44,698 bases of DNA from Streptococcus mitis (lineage in GTDB: Bacteria; Bacillota; Bacilli; Lactobacillales; Streptococcaceae), in the NCBI RefSeq assembly GCF_000722705.1, contig NZ_JPFW01000005.1, positions 1 through 44,698 of the forward strand, written 5' to 3'. The notes under the pieces are model-generated. The model saw only the letters and a program-made list of their open reading frames with translations, had not been told where the DNA came from and made no database searches. Below, one piece after another: positions 8,932-17,935 of the stretch; position 1 is the stretch's first letter; each line of letters begins with the position of its first letter. The position numbers were made by a program, and so were the translations under genes.

Positions 8932-9789
8932 ATGAAGGCAAAATATACTGTTTGGATAGCTTTTTTCTTAAATTTAAGCTATGCTATTGTTGAGTTTATC
9001 GCAGGAGGAATATTTGGTTCGAGTGCCGTTCTCGCTGATTCTGTTCATGACTTGGGAGATGCTATAGCCATTGGCATATCAGCCCTTCTAGAAACAATCT
9101 CCAATCGTGAAGAAGATAGGCATTACACCTTGGGTTACAAGCGATTTAGTCTTTTAGGGGCCCTGGTGACTGCTGTGATTCTTATCACAGGATCCATCCT
9201 AGTGATTTTGGAAAATATAGCGAAAATCTTTCATCCACAATCGGTCAATGATGAGGGGATTTTCTGGTTAGGAATTATTGCGATTACTATCAATGTGCTA
9301 GCGAGTCTCGTCATTCGCAAAGGACAAACCAAGAACGAATCCATTCTCAGCCTGCACTTTCTGGAAGATACCTTGGGTTGGGTGGCTGTCATCCTGATGG
9401 CCATTGTTCTTCGATTTACCGATTGGTATATCTTGGATCCGCTCTTGTCTCTTGCTATTTCCTTCTTTATTCTGTCAAAAGCCCTTCCACGTTTTTGGAG
9501 CACGCTCAAGATATTCCTCGATGCAGTGCCAGAAGGAGTAGATATCCAGAAGATCAAGACGGATTTAGCAGAATTGGATCATGTCGCTAGTATCAATCAG
9601 CTTAATCTCTGGACTATGGATGGTTTGGAAAAAAATGCCATTGTCCATGTTTGTTTAAAAGAGATGGAGCATATGGAAACTTGTAAAGAATCTATTCGAA
9701 TTTTCCTCAAAGATTGTGGCTTTCAAAATATTACCATTGAAGTTGATGTTGACCTAGAAAGTCACCAAGCACATAAGCGAAAGGTGTGA
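8932..9789 (+). CDS. czcD: CDF-family zinc/cation efflux protein
   Basis: A cation diffusion facilitator that exports Zn(II), and possibly Co(II), by proton exchange. The 285-residue form has about six membrane segments. The metal-site signature is in TM2 (VLADSVHDLGDA, an HxxxD pair) with a second in TM5 (LHFLEDTLGWV). A cytoplasmic C-terminal domain follows (KTDLAELDHVASINQLNLWTMDG, ending with His-containing SHQAHKRKV). I prefer ATG 8932 because AAGGAA lies 8 nt upstream; ATG 8923, three codons earlier, abuts that RBS. Regulation by the divergent sczA is likely. Confidence 0.93.
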   Translation: MKAKYTVWIAFFLNLSYAIVEFIAGGIFGSSAVLADSVHDLGDAIAIGISALLETISNREEDRHYTLGYKRFSLLGALVTAVILITGSILVILENIAKIFHPQSVNDEGIFWLGIIAITINVLASLVIRKGQTKNESILSLHFLEDTLGWVAVILMAIVLRFTDWYILDPLLSLAISFFILSKALPRFWSTLKIFLDAVPEGVDIQKIKTDLAELDHVASINQLNLWTMDGLEKNAIVHVCLKEMEHMETCKESIRIFLKDCGFQNITIEVDVDLESHQAHKRKV

Positions 9790-9850
9790 GTTGGAGCGGA
9801 ATCATAGAGATTATAAGAGAAACAGCCTTGCTAGAGGTCGTTTTGTAATT

Positions 9851-10882
<1,032 letters not shown>

Positions 10883-10896
10883 TCATATTTTTCTAC

Positions 10897-10998
10897 TTTT
10901 TACTGATAGTTTAGTAAAATTTTAGTAAAAAGGATTGACCTTGGGAAATCCCTTGGATACAATAGAAGAAAACGATTACACGTTAAGGTGACTTAACG
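10897..10998 (+). promoter_or_regulatory. galK promoter and candidate GalR operators
   Basis: -35 TTGACC (10935-10940), 17-nt spacer and -10 TACAAT (10958-10963). Upstream, TTTAGTAAAA occurs twice in tandem (about 10911-10930) and faces an inverted TTTTTACT, a likely GalR target. In the 5' UTR lies a perfect inverted repeat CGTTAAG-GTGA-CTTAACG (10981-10998), just before the RBS. It could be a second operator or an RNA hairpin. Confidence 0.75.
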
Positions 10999-11019
10999 GA
11001 CAGTAAAAGGAGAAATCAT

Positions 11020-12198
11020 ATGACACAACATCTTACTGCTGAAGCTCTTCGTAAAGACTTTCTTGCTGTTTTTGGTCAAGAAGCAGATCAAACCTTCTTT
11101 TCACCAGGTCGTATCAACTTGATTGGTGAACACACGGACTACAACGGTGGGCACGTTTTTCCTGCTGCTATTTCCTTGGGAACTTATGGGGCGGCTCGTA
11201 AGCGTGACGACCAAGTCTTGCGATTCTACTCAGCCAACTTTGAGGACAAGGGCATTATCGAAGTGCCTCTTGCTGACCTCAAGTTTGAAAAAGAGCACAA
11301 CTGGACCAACTATCCAAAAGGAGTTCTTCATTTCTTGCAAGAAGCTGGGCACGTGATTGACAAAGGTTTTGATTTTTATGTTTATGGGAATATCCCAAAT
11401 GGTGCTGGTTTGTCTTCTTCTGCATCTTTGGAACTCTTGACAGGGGTCGTTGCTGAACATCTCTTTGATTTAAAACTAGACCGTTTGGACTTGGTTAAAA
11501 TCGGAAAACAAACAGAAAACAACTTTATCGGAGTCAACTCTGGTATCATGGACCAATTTGCTATTGGTATGGGAGCTGACCAACGTGCTATTTACCTTGA
11601 TACTAACACCTTAGAGTATGATTTGGTACCACTTGATTTGAAAGACAATGTCGTTGTTATCATGAACACTAACAAACGCCGTGAATTGGCGGATTCTAAA
11701 TATAATGAACGCCGTGCTGAGTGTGAAAAAGCAGTGGAAGAATTGCAAGCAGCCTTAGATATTCAGACCTTGGGTGAATTGGACGAGTGGACCTTTGACC
11801 AATATAGCTATCTGATTAAAGATGAAAATCGTTTGAAACGTGCTCGTCATGCTGTGCTTGAAAACCAACGTACCCTCAAAGCTCAAGCAGCCCTTCAAGC
11901 AGGAGATTTGGAAACATTTGGTCGTTTGATGAATGCGTCACACGTCTCTCTAGAACATGATTATGAAGTAACTGGTTTGGAATTGGATACCCTTGTTCAC
12001 ACAGCTTGGGCACAAGAAGGAGTTCTTGGTGCTCGCATGACAGGGGCAGGTTTTGGCGGATGTGCCATTGCCTTGGTGCAAAAAGACACTGTTGAGGATT
12101 TTAAGGAAGCTGTTGGCAAACATTACGAGGAAGTAGTTGGCTACGCTCCAAGCTTCTATATCGCTGAAGTTGCAGGTGGCACTCGCGTCCTTGACTAG
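11020..12198 (+). CDS. galK: Galactokinase
   Basis: Phosphorylates alpha-D-galactose to galactose 1-phosphate with ATP, the first Leloir step. The 392-residue GHMP kinase has the galactokinase signature [15 protein letters not shown] (about residues 30-44). The ATP-binding GHMP loop is [13 protein letters not shown] (about 126-138), and motif 3 is [16 protein letters not shown] near 345. The catalytic Asp lies in NSGIMDQFA. Length matches the family. AAAAGGAG precedes ATG. galT follows after 18 nt, in one operon. Confidence 0.97.
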   Translation: MTQHLTAEALRKDFLAVFGQEADQTFFSPGRINLIGEHTDYNGGHVFPAAISLGTYGAARKRDDQVLRFYSANFEDKGIIEVPLADLKFEKEHNWTNYPKGVLHFLQEAGHVIDKGFDFYVYGNIPNGAGLSSSASLELLTGVVAEHLFDLKLDRLDLVKIGKQTENNFIGVNSGIMDQFAIGMGADQRAIYLDTNTLEYDLVPLDLKDNVVVIMNTNKRRELADSKYNERRAECEKAVEELQAALDIQTLGELDEWTFDQYSYLIKDENRLKRARHAVLENQRTLKAQAALQAGDLETFGRLMNASHVSLEHDYEVTGLELDTLVHTAWAQEGVLGARMTGAGFGGCAIALVQKDTVEDFKEAVGKHYEEVVGYAPSFYIAEVAGGTRVLD

Positions 12199-12216
12199 TC
12201 CAAAGGAGGCTCTATA

Positions 12217-13698
12217 GTGACCTTAGTAGATAAATTTGTAACACATATCATTTCTGAAAGTTCATTTGAGGAAATGGATCGAATCTACCTGACCAATCGT
12301 GTCTTGGCACGAGTGGGCGACGGTGTTTTGGAAATTGAGACCAATTTGGATAAATTGATTGACCTCAAGGACCAGTTGGTTGAGGAAGCGGTTCGATTAG
12401 AGACGATTGAGGATAGTCAGACTGCGCGTGAAATCCTTGGTGCTGAACTGATGGACTTGGTGATCCCTTGTCCCAGTCAGATTAATCGTGACTTTTGGGA
12501 AACCTATGCCCACTCTCCTGAGCAAGCGATAGAGGATTTTTACCAACTCAGTCAGAAGAATGACTACATCAAACTCAAGGCTATTGCTAAAAATATCGCT
12601 TATCGTGTTCCGTCTGATTACGGTGAACTTGAAATTACCATCAATCTCTCTAAGCCTGAAAAGGATCCCAAAGAGATTGCGGCAGCCAAGTTGGTGCAAG
12701 CTAGCAATTATCCTCAGTGTCAGCTTTGTCTAGAGAACGAGGGCTACCATGGTCGAATCAACCACCCAGCTCGCAGCAACCACCGTATTATCCGTTTTGA
12801 AATGGCTGGTCAGGAGTGGGGTTTCCAGTACTCGCCCTATGCTTATTTTAATGAGCACTGTATTTTCTTAGACGGGCAACATCGCCCTATGGCTATTAGT
12901 CGAAAAAGTTTTGAACGTCTGTTGGCTATCGTAGAGCAGTTTCCAGGCTATTTTGCTGGCTCTAATGCCGACTTGCCGATTGTGGGAGGTTCTATTCTAA
13001 CCCATGATCATTATCAGGGAGGCCGTCACGTATTTCCTATGGAATTGGCTCCCTTGCAAAAGACTTTCTCTTTTACTGGTTTTGAGCAGGTCAAGGCTGG
13101 GATTGTCAAGTGGCCCATGTCTGTTCTACGTTTGACTTCGGCTTCCAAAGAGGATTTGATCAACTTGGCTGATAAGATTTTGCAGGAATGGCGCCAGTAT
13201 TCAGATCCTGCAGTGCAGATTTTGGCAGAAACAGACGGAATACCGCATCATACCATCACACCGATTGCCCGTAAACGCGATGGACAGTTTGAGTTGGACT
13301 TGGTCTTGCGGGACAATCAGACTTCTGCAGAACATCCTGATGGCATCTATCATCCTCACAAGGATGTCCAACATATCAAGAAGGAAAATATCGGCTTGAT
13401 TGAGGTCATGGGCTTGGCTATCTTACCACCTCGTTTGAAAGCAGAAGTGGAGCAAGTCGCCAGCTATCTTGTAGGAGAAGCTGTTACGGTTGCCGATTAT
13501 CATAAGGAATGGGCAGACCAACTCAAAGCCCAACATCCAGATCTAGCGGATAAAGAAAGAGCCCTTGAAATCGTTAAGGACTCTGTGGGTGCTATCTTTG
13601 CGCGTGTACTTGAGGACGCAGGAGTCTACAAGCAGACAGAGCAAGGACAGGCAGCCTTTATGCGCTTTGTGGAGCAGGTCGGAATTTTACCAGGCTAG
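12217..13698 (+). CDS. galT: UDP-glucose--hexose-1-phosphate uridylyltransferase (Firmicute type)
   Basis: Exchanges UMP between UDP-glucose and galactose 1-phosphate. At 493 residues it is the long, type 2 GalT of Firmicutes rather than the 350-residue E. coli type. The HIT-like active-site region is [16 protein letters not shown] (about residues 251-266). Supporting motifs are [19 protein letters not shown] and [21 protein letters not shown]. It starts with GTG, supported by AAAGGAGG 7 nt upstream; no nearby ATG is in frame. No galE is adjacent. Confidence 0.95.
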   Translation: MTLVDKFVTHIISESSFEEMDRIYLTNRVLARVGDGVLEIETNLDKLIDLKDQLVEEAVRLETIEDSQTAREILGAELMDLVIPCPSQINRDFWETYAHSPEQAIEDFYQLSQKNDYIKLKAIAKNIAYRVPSDYGELEITINLSKPEKDPKEIAAAKLVQASNYPQCQLCLENEGYHGRINHPARSNHRIIRFEMAGQEWGFQYSPYAYFNEHCIFLDGQHRPMAISRKSFERLLAIVEQFPGYFAGSNADLPIVGGSILTHDHYQGGRHVFPMELAPLQKTFSFTGFEQVKAGIVKWPMSVLRLTSASKEDLINLADKILQEWRQYSDPAVQILAETDGIPHHTITPIARKRDGQFELDLVLRDNQTSAEHPDGIYHPHKDVQHIKKENIGLIEVMGLAILPPRLKAEVEQVASYLVGEAVTVADYHKEWADQLKAQHPDLADKERALEIVKDSVGAIFARVLEDAGVYKQTEQGQAAFMRFVEQVGILPG

Positions 13699-13709
13699 GA
13701 GCTTTCTCC

Positions 13710-13738
13710 TTGCACACTCCTATAAAAAGTAGTATCAT
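13710..13738 (+). promoter_or_regulatory. Promoter of the thioesterase gene
   Basis: -35 TTGCAC (13710-13715), 17-nt spacer and -10 TATCAT (13733-13738), between the galT stop and the RBS of the next gene. Confidence 0.65.
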
Positions 13739-13767
13739 AGTGTCGTTTGAACTATCAGGAGGAAACG

Positions 13768-14172
13768 ATGAAAGATTTTCATTTTGACGCTATATCTGCC
13801 TTTGAAAATTACGAAATTGAACAAATGAGAGATGGTCACGTTGTGGTGACGACCAAAGTAGTGGACTCGTCGCTCAACTACTATGGCAATGCCCATGGTG
13901 GTTATCTCTTTACCCTTTGCGACCAGATCAGCGGTTTGGTGATTATCTCGCTGGGGCTTGATGGAGTGACTCTCCAATCCTCTATCAACTACCTCAAGGC
14001 AGGAAAACTCGATGATGTGCTAACCATTAAAGGAGAATGTGTCCATCAAGGTCGCACAACCTGCGTAGTAGATGTCGATATCACTAATCAAGAAGGCAGA
14101 AATGTCTGCAAAGCAACCTTTACCATGTTTGTCACAGGCCAGCGGTCAGAAGACAGACAGGTGAGGATATAA
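13768..14172 (+). CDS. PaaI-family hotdog-fold thioesterase
   Basis: A 134-residue single hotdog domain, probably an acyl-CoA thioesterase. The family active-site region is NYYGNAHGGYLFTLCDQISG (about residues 32-51), with the conserved N-x-x-H-G-G and an acidic residue after it, followed by TLQSSINYLKAG. ATG 13768 is chosen because AGGAGGAAA ends 4-5 nt upstream; the earlier in-frame TTG has no RBS. It has its own promoter and terminator. The physiological substrate is unknown. It is the last ordinary gene before the defence island. Confidence 0.88.
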   Translation: MKDFHFDAISAFENYEIEQMRDGHVVVTTKVVDSSLNYYGNAHGGYLFTLCDQISGLVIISLGLDGVTLQSSINYLKAGKLDDVLTIKGECVHQGRTTCVVDVDITNQEGRNVCKATFTMFVTGQRSEDRQVRI

Positions 14173-14177
14173 CACAA

Positions 14178-14200
14178 AAAAGAGGCTCACACCTCTTTTT
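14178..14200 (+). terminator. Intrinsic terminator of the thioesterase gene
   Basis: AAAAGAGG/CCTCTTTT with a 6-nt loop, followed by further T. Confidence 0.88.
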
Positions 14201-14203
14201 CTT

Positions 14204-14218
14204 ATTATGTGACTTTCA
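14204..14218 (+). repeat. Direct repeat at left edge of the defence island
   Basis: ATTATGTGACTTTCA matches ATTATGCGACTTTCA at 20604-20618 in 14 of 15 positions and in the same orientation. Both copies follow a hairpin ending ACC(T/G)CTTTTT. They bracket the restriction/defence genes, so they may mark where the island recombined in, or belong to a dispersed repeat. Confidence 0.6.
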
Positions 14219-14351
14219 GTTCGTCTCGCTCCGTTAGGTGCGAGACAAAAAAACCACCCGCTAGACGGGTGGTCATGATTGTGTTCTTCCGATGAAATGG
14301 TCGTCTGACAATGTCAGCCACCGTGTCAGGCACGGGAAATTTAGAATTGAC
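14205..14351 (-). pseudogene. Unrecognised 48-codon decayed frame in the island's left edge
   Basis: On the minus strand a frame without a start codon at its head reads FPVPDTVADIVRRPFHRK and continues MTTRLAGGFFVSHLTERDE to a stop inside the direct repeat. It overlaps two perfect hairpins. It looks like the end of a former coding sequence or of a dispersed repeat; I cannot name it. It may be chance, since hairpins with T-runs in this frame give GGFFVS-type peptides. Confidence 0.3.
14223..14272 (-). terminator. Strong minus-strand terminator followed by a second hairpin
   Basis: Reading the minus strand, CCACCCG/CGGGTGG (14254-14272, 5-nt loop) is followed by seven T (A-run 14247-14253). 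Directly after comes a second stem, GTCTCGC/GCGAGAC (14223-14246). It lies downstream of the methyltransferase gene. Confidence 0.8.
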
Positions 14352-14500
14352 CTAAAAATATGATTTCAGGTCTTTGCGATCTCAGATAGTGTATACACAC
14401 TATCGTAAAAATAGAACTATCAGTAAAGGTCAGAATGATACTTTTGGACTGATGGTTCTATTTTATTTTGGGGAGAATCCCCAAGCCTCTATCTATATTG
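14273..14500. other. Hairpin-rich non-coding stretch downstream of the methyltransferase
   Basis: No credible intact gene. Structures seen: CTGACA-A-TGTCAG near 14312, CCGTG/CACGG around 14330, and GATAGTGT/ACACTATC at 14385-14404. AGAACTATCAGT at 14413-14424 pairs with ACTGATGGTTCT at 14448-14459 and is flanked by T/A runs on both sides. GGGGA/TCCCC lies near 14470. The 12-bp stem next to the methyltransferase stop is probably its first, bidirectional terminator. Confidence 0.6.
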
Positions 14501-16048
14501 TTATTGCTTTATTGCTATCATGACTTGTTCAGCAATTGCTTTAGCTAGCAACGGTGGGACAGCGTTACCTACCTGAGTAAATTGAGGTGTTTCTTTTGCT
14601 CGCTTATCGCCCCCAGTAGTACGCTTTCCTAGAAATACAAAACTATCGTCAAATGATTGTAGACGCGCCATTTCTCTTACAGTCAACACACGGTTAAAAA
14701 ATGGGTGGATATAGTCATCTGGTAATGTTACCATGGTTGGAGAAACGGTATCTTGGTTAAGACGAACTCGAATACTCTTTTTAGTAAAGATTGCTTCAAT
14801 TGCTGCAGGAGTTAATTCTCCATTTCTCAACATGTTTGAAAATTGATTTTCAGTGATTTCTGTATTCAGCCGATTTTTGATTTCATTCCAAAAGAGTTCT
14901 GCATCTTCAAATGATGTTTTTAATCTAAGAGCAAGTGATTTTAAAATATGGTGTTTTCTTAAGTTGTCATTATCATTCATAGACAATAAACCTAGTTGGC
15001 GATTTGTAAATTGTAGCCATTTTTCAGATTGAAAATTTTCTTGAAGCAAACCTTGTTTTTTTAGTTGCTTTAGAATGATAGGTTGGTTTGTTTTACCATT
15101 GAGTTGAAATAAACTTTCTGTGAATAAATGTGGGCAATCTCTTTGTAATTCCAATCCTTCCAATTGGATTCTATTAGCAGCTTTGGCTCTGTTCTCACCT
15201 TGCTGATATAGTGAAAATCGTTGTGTGACAATATCATCATGTCTTGAGAATTCCATATTTAACAGATTAGCATTTATAATAGGCTGTCCATCAGTGTTAG
15301 GAGTTCTTCCTAATCGGCTTTGTACGGAGTAATCTGTTTCGTAATCAAATTCCCCGTCATAAAGATCACCTAAAGCATCATAAACAGTAACGCTTGGAAT
15401 ATCGTTGTCACTTTCTGGATATTCGATAGGAGTTACATCGTTACGGTATGCTAAAAATACAACTCGATTTCTTTGTTGTGGAACACCAAAGTTTGCAGCG
15501 TTTAGAACCTGAACATCAAGTAGAGTATATCCTAACTCGTCTAACTCATTTCTAAGAATGGATTGAACTAAATTCTGTCCTTTGTAAATTCTATCATCAA
15601 GTACGCTTGGAAAGTCAAGCATCTGCATATCTAAAATACCTGTTACGTTTTCCATAACGACATAACGCGGCATAACGTCTTTAATGATACGCAAATATTC
15701 GTGGAAGAGCATGTTTCTAGGGTCTTTAGAATCTCTTTTCCCTAGACGGCTAAAGCCTTGACAAGGAGGACCACCAAAAATAACATCTACAGAACCTCTT
15801 TCAAAGATATTTCCATATTTCAATGAGTTTATTGATTGAAATATTTTGTCAGAAGTAAGTTCTTTTATATCAGAAAGTTCAAAGTGAGTGTCAACCCCGT
15901 CAACTAAGCCTAATTGTTGATGTCGGTTTGTATATGTTTCTTCTACCATAGGGCTTTTATCGCTGGAGAAGATAATATTGAATCCAGCTTGTAGGATTCC
16001 TTCGCTAAATCCTCCAGCGCCACAGAATAAGTCTATTGCATACGGCAT
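14501..16048 (-). CDS. DNA (cytosine-5) methyltransferase of a type II restriction-modification system
   Basis: Methylates C5 of cytosine in its target using S-adenosylmethionine, protecting host DNA from the adjacent endonuclease. The 515-residue protein has all main m5C motifs: I DLFCGAGGFSEG (6-17), IV GGPPCQGFS with catalytic Cys96, VI ENVTG (133-137), VIII QQRNRVVFLA (191-200), and IX/X near the C-terminus (ARLQSFDDSF, QVGNAVPPLLAKAIA). The region between VIII and IX is long (about 210-430) and holds the target-recognition domain plus an insertion. GAGGT precedes ATG. It is transcribed away from the controller/endonuclease operon across a 188-bp intergenic region. CCWGG-like specificity is only a guess from the partner nuclease. 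Confidence 0.95.
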   Translation of the reverse strand: MPYAIDLFCGAGGFSEGILQAGFNIIFSSDKSPMVEETYTNRHQQLGLVDGVDTHFELSDIKELTSDKIFQSINSLKYGNIFERGSVDVIFGGPPCQGFSRLGKRDSKDPRNMLFHEYLRIIKDVMPRYVVMENVTGILDMQMLDFPSVLDDRIYKGQNLVQSILRNELDELGYTLLDVQVLNAANFGVPQQRNRVVFLAYRNDVTPIEYPESDNDIPSVTVYDALGDLYDGEFDYETDYSVQSRLGRTPNTDGQPIINANLLNMEFSRHDDIVTQRFSLYQQGENRAKAANRIQLEGLELQRDCPHLFTESLFQLNGKTNQPIILKQLKKQGLLQENFQSEKWLQFTNRQLGLLSMNDNDNLRKHHILKSLALRLKTSFEDAELFWNEIKNRLNTEITENQFSNMLRNGELTPAAIEAIFTKKSIRVRLNQDTVSPTMVTLPDDYIHPFFNRVLTVREMARLQSFDDSFVFLGKRTTGGDKRAKETPQFTQVGNAVPPLLAKAIAEQVMIAIKQ

Positions 16049-16099
16049 AATTTACCTCGAATTTTGTATTTTCTACCTTAGTAGTATATCAGAAAATTA

Positions 16100-16130
16100 T
16101 TGAAAAGTCCAGGAGTTACTCCCCTATAAT
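16100..16130 (+). promoter_or_regulatory. Promoter of the R-M/defence operon with a palindrome in the spacer
   Basis: TTGAAA (16100-16105) and a perfect TATAAT (16125-16130) are 19 nt apart. The spacer contains the 11-bp palindrome GGAGTTACTCC (16112-16122). The same palindrome lies next to a possible -35 of the methyltransferase on the minus strand (TGGACT, 17 nt before TATACT). The HTH controller probably binds here and sets the balance of both units; this is inferred. Confidence 0.6.
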
Positions 16131-16236
16131 AGATATTCGTTAAATATTTGAGAAAACCAGTAAAAATGTAAACTAAAGTGAATTTTATTTATGTTGAAAG
16201 TTATAAAATAAAGAAAATGATAATTGGAGAATTGTT

Positions 16237-16698
16237 ATGGAGCGTCATATCAAAGAAAATATTGAGCGATTACTTTATTCGAGTAAACTATCGCAAAGTG
16301 AGTTATCGAAAAAGACAGGACTTAGCAGGCAGACGATTAACAAATTATTATCTCCAAATACTAATTATAGTCCTAAACTTTCGACCTTGGTAGTGATTGC
16401 TAATGCTTTATCAATCAATTTTCCAGAACTTTTGATTAGAACCGACAAGATAAGTGCTTCCAAAGAATTTTTTTCTAATTCTGTGGAGGAATATCAAAAT
16501 ATTCTTATACAAAATATCAAGCTATATTTGAGAAGATGGAATCAATTTTCATTGAGTACTTCAGATGGAGTTAGAGAGTCTACTATAAGCAATCTTGTAA
16601 ATGGTAAATATTCAGATATTTATTTTTCAACAATAGAAAGTCTTGCAGATGAAATGGGAGTTTCACTGGCTGATTTATTTAAGAGAGGAGAAAACTAA
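16237..16698 (+). CDS. Tandem-HTH controller-like regulator (XRE family)
   Basis: A 153-residue protein. Residues about 3-65 form a Cro/CI-type HTH (LSQSELSKKTGLSRQTINKLL, then LSTLVVIANALSINFPELL). Residues about 88-150 repeat the pattern (NQFSLSTSDGVRESTISNLV, then FSTIESLADEMGVSLADLF), so one chain seems to carry two HTH domains. Ordinary R-M controller (C) proteins are about 80 residues with one HTH acting as a dimer. TTGGAGA precedes ATG. Its stop overlaps the endonuclease ATG (TAATG), the classical C-R arrangement. It likely controls the divergent promoters; activation or repression cannot be told. Confidence 0.85.
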   Translation: MERHIKENIERLLYSSKLSQSELSKKTGLSRQTINKLLSPNTNYSPKLSTLVVIANALSINFPELLIRTDKISASKEFFSNSVEEYQNILIQNIKLYLRRWNQFSLSTSDGVRESTISNLVNGKYSDIYFSTIESLADEMGVSLADLFKRGEN

Positions 16699-17918
16699 TG
16701 CAATTTATTCCATATGACGACGAATTAGAAGTTATCAACGCTATACATAAGTATAATTCTAATGATTATACTGTTATCAGACTGACGCAAACTATGTTAA
16801 GTAAAAGTATTATCGATGCAAATGGTTTTTTAAGGAAGTTGTTGTTAGATAATGATTTATTGGATTTCGAAAAATTGACTGACAAAGTTTATTTAATGGC
16901 TAATCTTGTATTGGAAGACCAGCAACATGAAGTGAAAATAAGCTTCTATAAAGCCAATAAAAGAGGCGATGAGCGATTTTGGATATCTGGATTGGGAGAG
17001 TTCATTAAGTCATCTCAAATCCATGTAAACGACTTGATTTATATAACCGTAAATAATCAAAAAGAACTTACATTATTTAATGTTACACATAGCATTCCTC
17101 AAAATAGCACTATTATAGAACTATTTGGACAAGATAAAGTTGAAGATTCACTAAATAGGTTAATTCCACAGATTAAAGCCATAGCAAGACAAGGCTTTCA
17201 TAATAATTCTAAGGGGATAGGTAAGATTGCACCGAAAGACGCCGGAGATACCTTAGAATCACTTTTGGGAATTCAAACCAATAATAGCCAAGAAGCTGAT
17301 TTTGAAGGAATCATCGAGCTGAAATCAAAATCTGCTAAAACACTAGATACTCTATTTACTCTACGTCCCAATTTTGAAGGAACACCTGTTGCAGAGTTTG
17401 AACCGAATGATAGAAGTAGGGTATCAGCATTTGCTCGCCTGTATGGCTATGATTCAGATAAGCATTTGGGATATAAAAGTCTATACATTACAATAGGTTC
17501 AGAGGAAAATCCTCAAAATAATCAAGGGTTTTATCTGGAAGTTAATGATAGAGATAATATTGTTGAGCTACGGAAACAGGAAAACAAGAAAAGTATTCTA
17601 GCTGCCTTTTGGACATTTAAAGCACTAGAGGAAGAATTACATAAAAAACACCCAGCTACCTTATGGGTGAAAGTTGAATCCAAGATGGACGATGAAGTAG
17701 CACAATTCAAATATATTGAAGCTGAGTTAACCCGTTCACCACAATTTATGACTTTTCTTTCCCTGATAAAATCAGGAGCAATTACCTATGACTGGCGAGG
17801 ATATACAACGCTATCAGGAAAGTATGCAGGAAAAAATCACGGTAATGCTTGGCGGATAAAAAACAAACAAAGAAATTTGTTGTTTGGTAGTACAGAAGTA
17901 ATTGATTTAAACATTTAG
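16698..17918 (+). CDS. Type II restriction endonuclease, MvaI/BcnI catalytic domain with predicted B3-like N-terminal domain
   Basis: A 406-residue nuclease. The C-terminal part (about 160-406) has the MvaI/BcnI family core: GDTLESLLGIQTNNSQ, then ADFEGIIELKSK with the D-(x5)-E-x-K active site (Asp201, Glu207, Lys209). MvaI and BcnI themselves are only about 240 residues. The extra 155 residues include EVKISFYKANKRGDERFWISGL (78-99) and DLIYITVNNQKELTLFNV, which look like the B3/EcoRII-N effector fold. That layout recalls UbaLAI, a type IIE enzyme. RBS GAGAGGAG lies within the upstream gene. Self-DNA must be protected by the adjacent methyltransferase. The target is unknown; a CC(W/S)GG-like site is the family expectation. 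Confidence 0.87.
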   Translation: MQFIPYDDELEVINAIHKYNSNDYTVIRLTQTMLSKSIIDANGFLRKLLLDNDLLDFEKLTDKVYLMANLVLEDQQHEVKISFYKANKRGDERFWISGLGEFIKSSQIHVNDLIYITVNNQKELTLFNVTHSIPQNSTIIELFGQDKVEDSLNRLIPQIKAIARQGFHNNSKGIGKIAPKDAGDTLESLLGIQTNNSQEADFEGIIELKSKSAKTLDTLFTLRPNFEGTPVAEFEPNDRSRVSAFARLYGYDSDKHLGYKSLYITIGSEENPQNNQGFYLEVNDRDNIVELRKQENKKSILAAFWTFKALEEELHKKHPATLWVKVESKMDDEVAQFKYIEAELTRSPQFMTFLSLIKSGAITYDWRGYTTLSGKYAGKNHGNAWRIKNKQRNLLFGSTEVIDLNI

Positions 17919-17935
17919 CAAGATGGAGACGTTTT

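Noticed and set aside
14223-14460. IS200/IS605-type end or CRISPR-like repeats in the hairpin cluster
   Set aside because: No transposase, no regularly spaced direct repeats and the stems differ in sequence; terminators explain most of them.
16178-16393. 71-codon frame overlapping the controller gene
   Set aside because: Different frame from the HTH protein, no RBS, and mostly within the controller's coding region.
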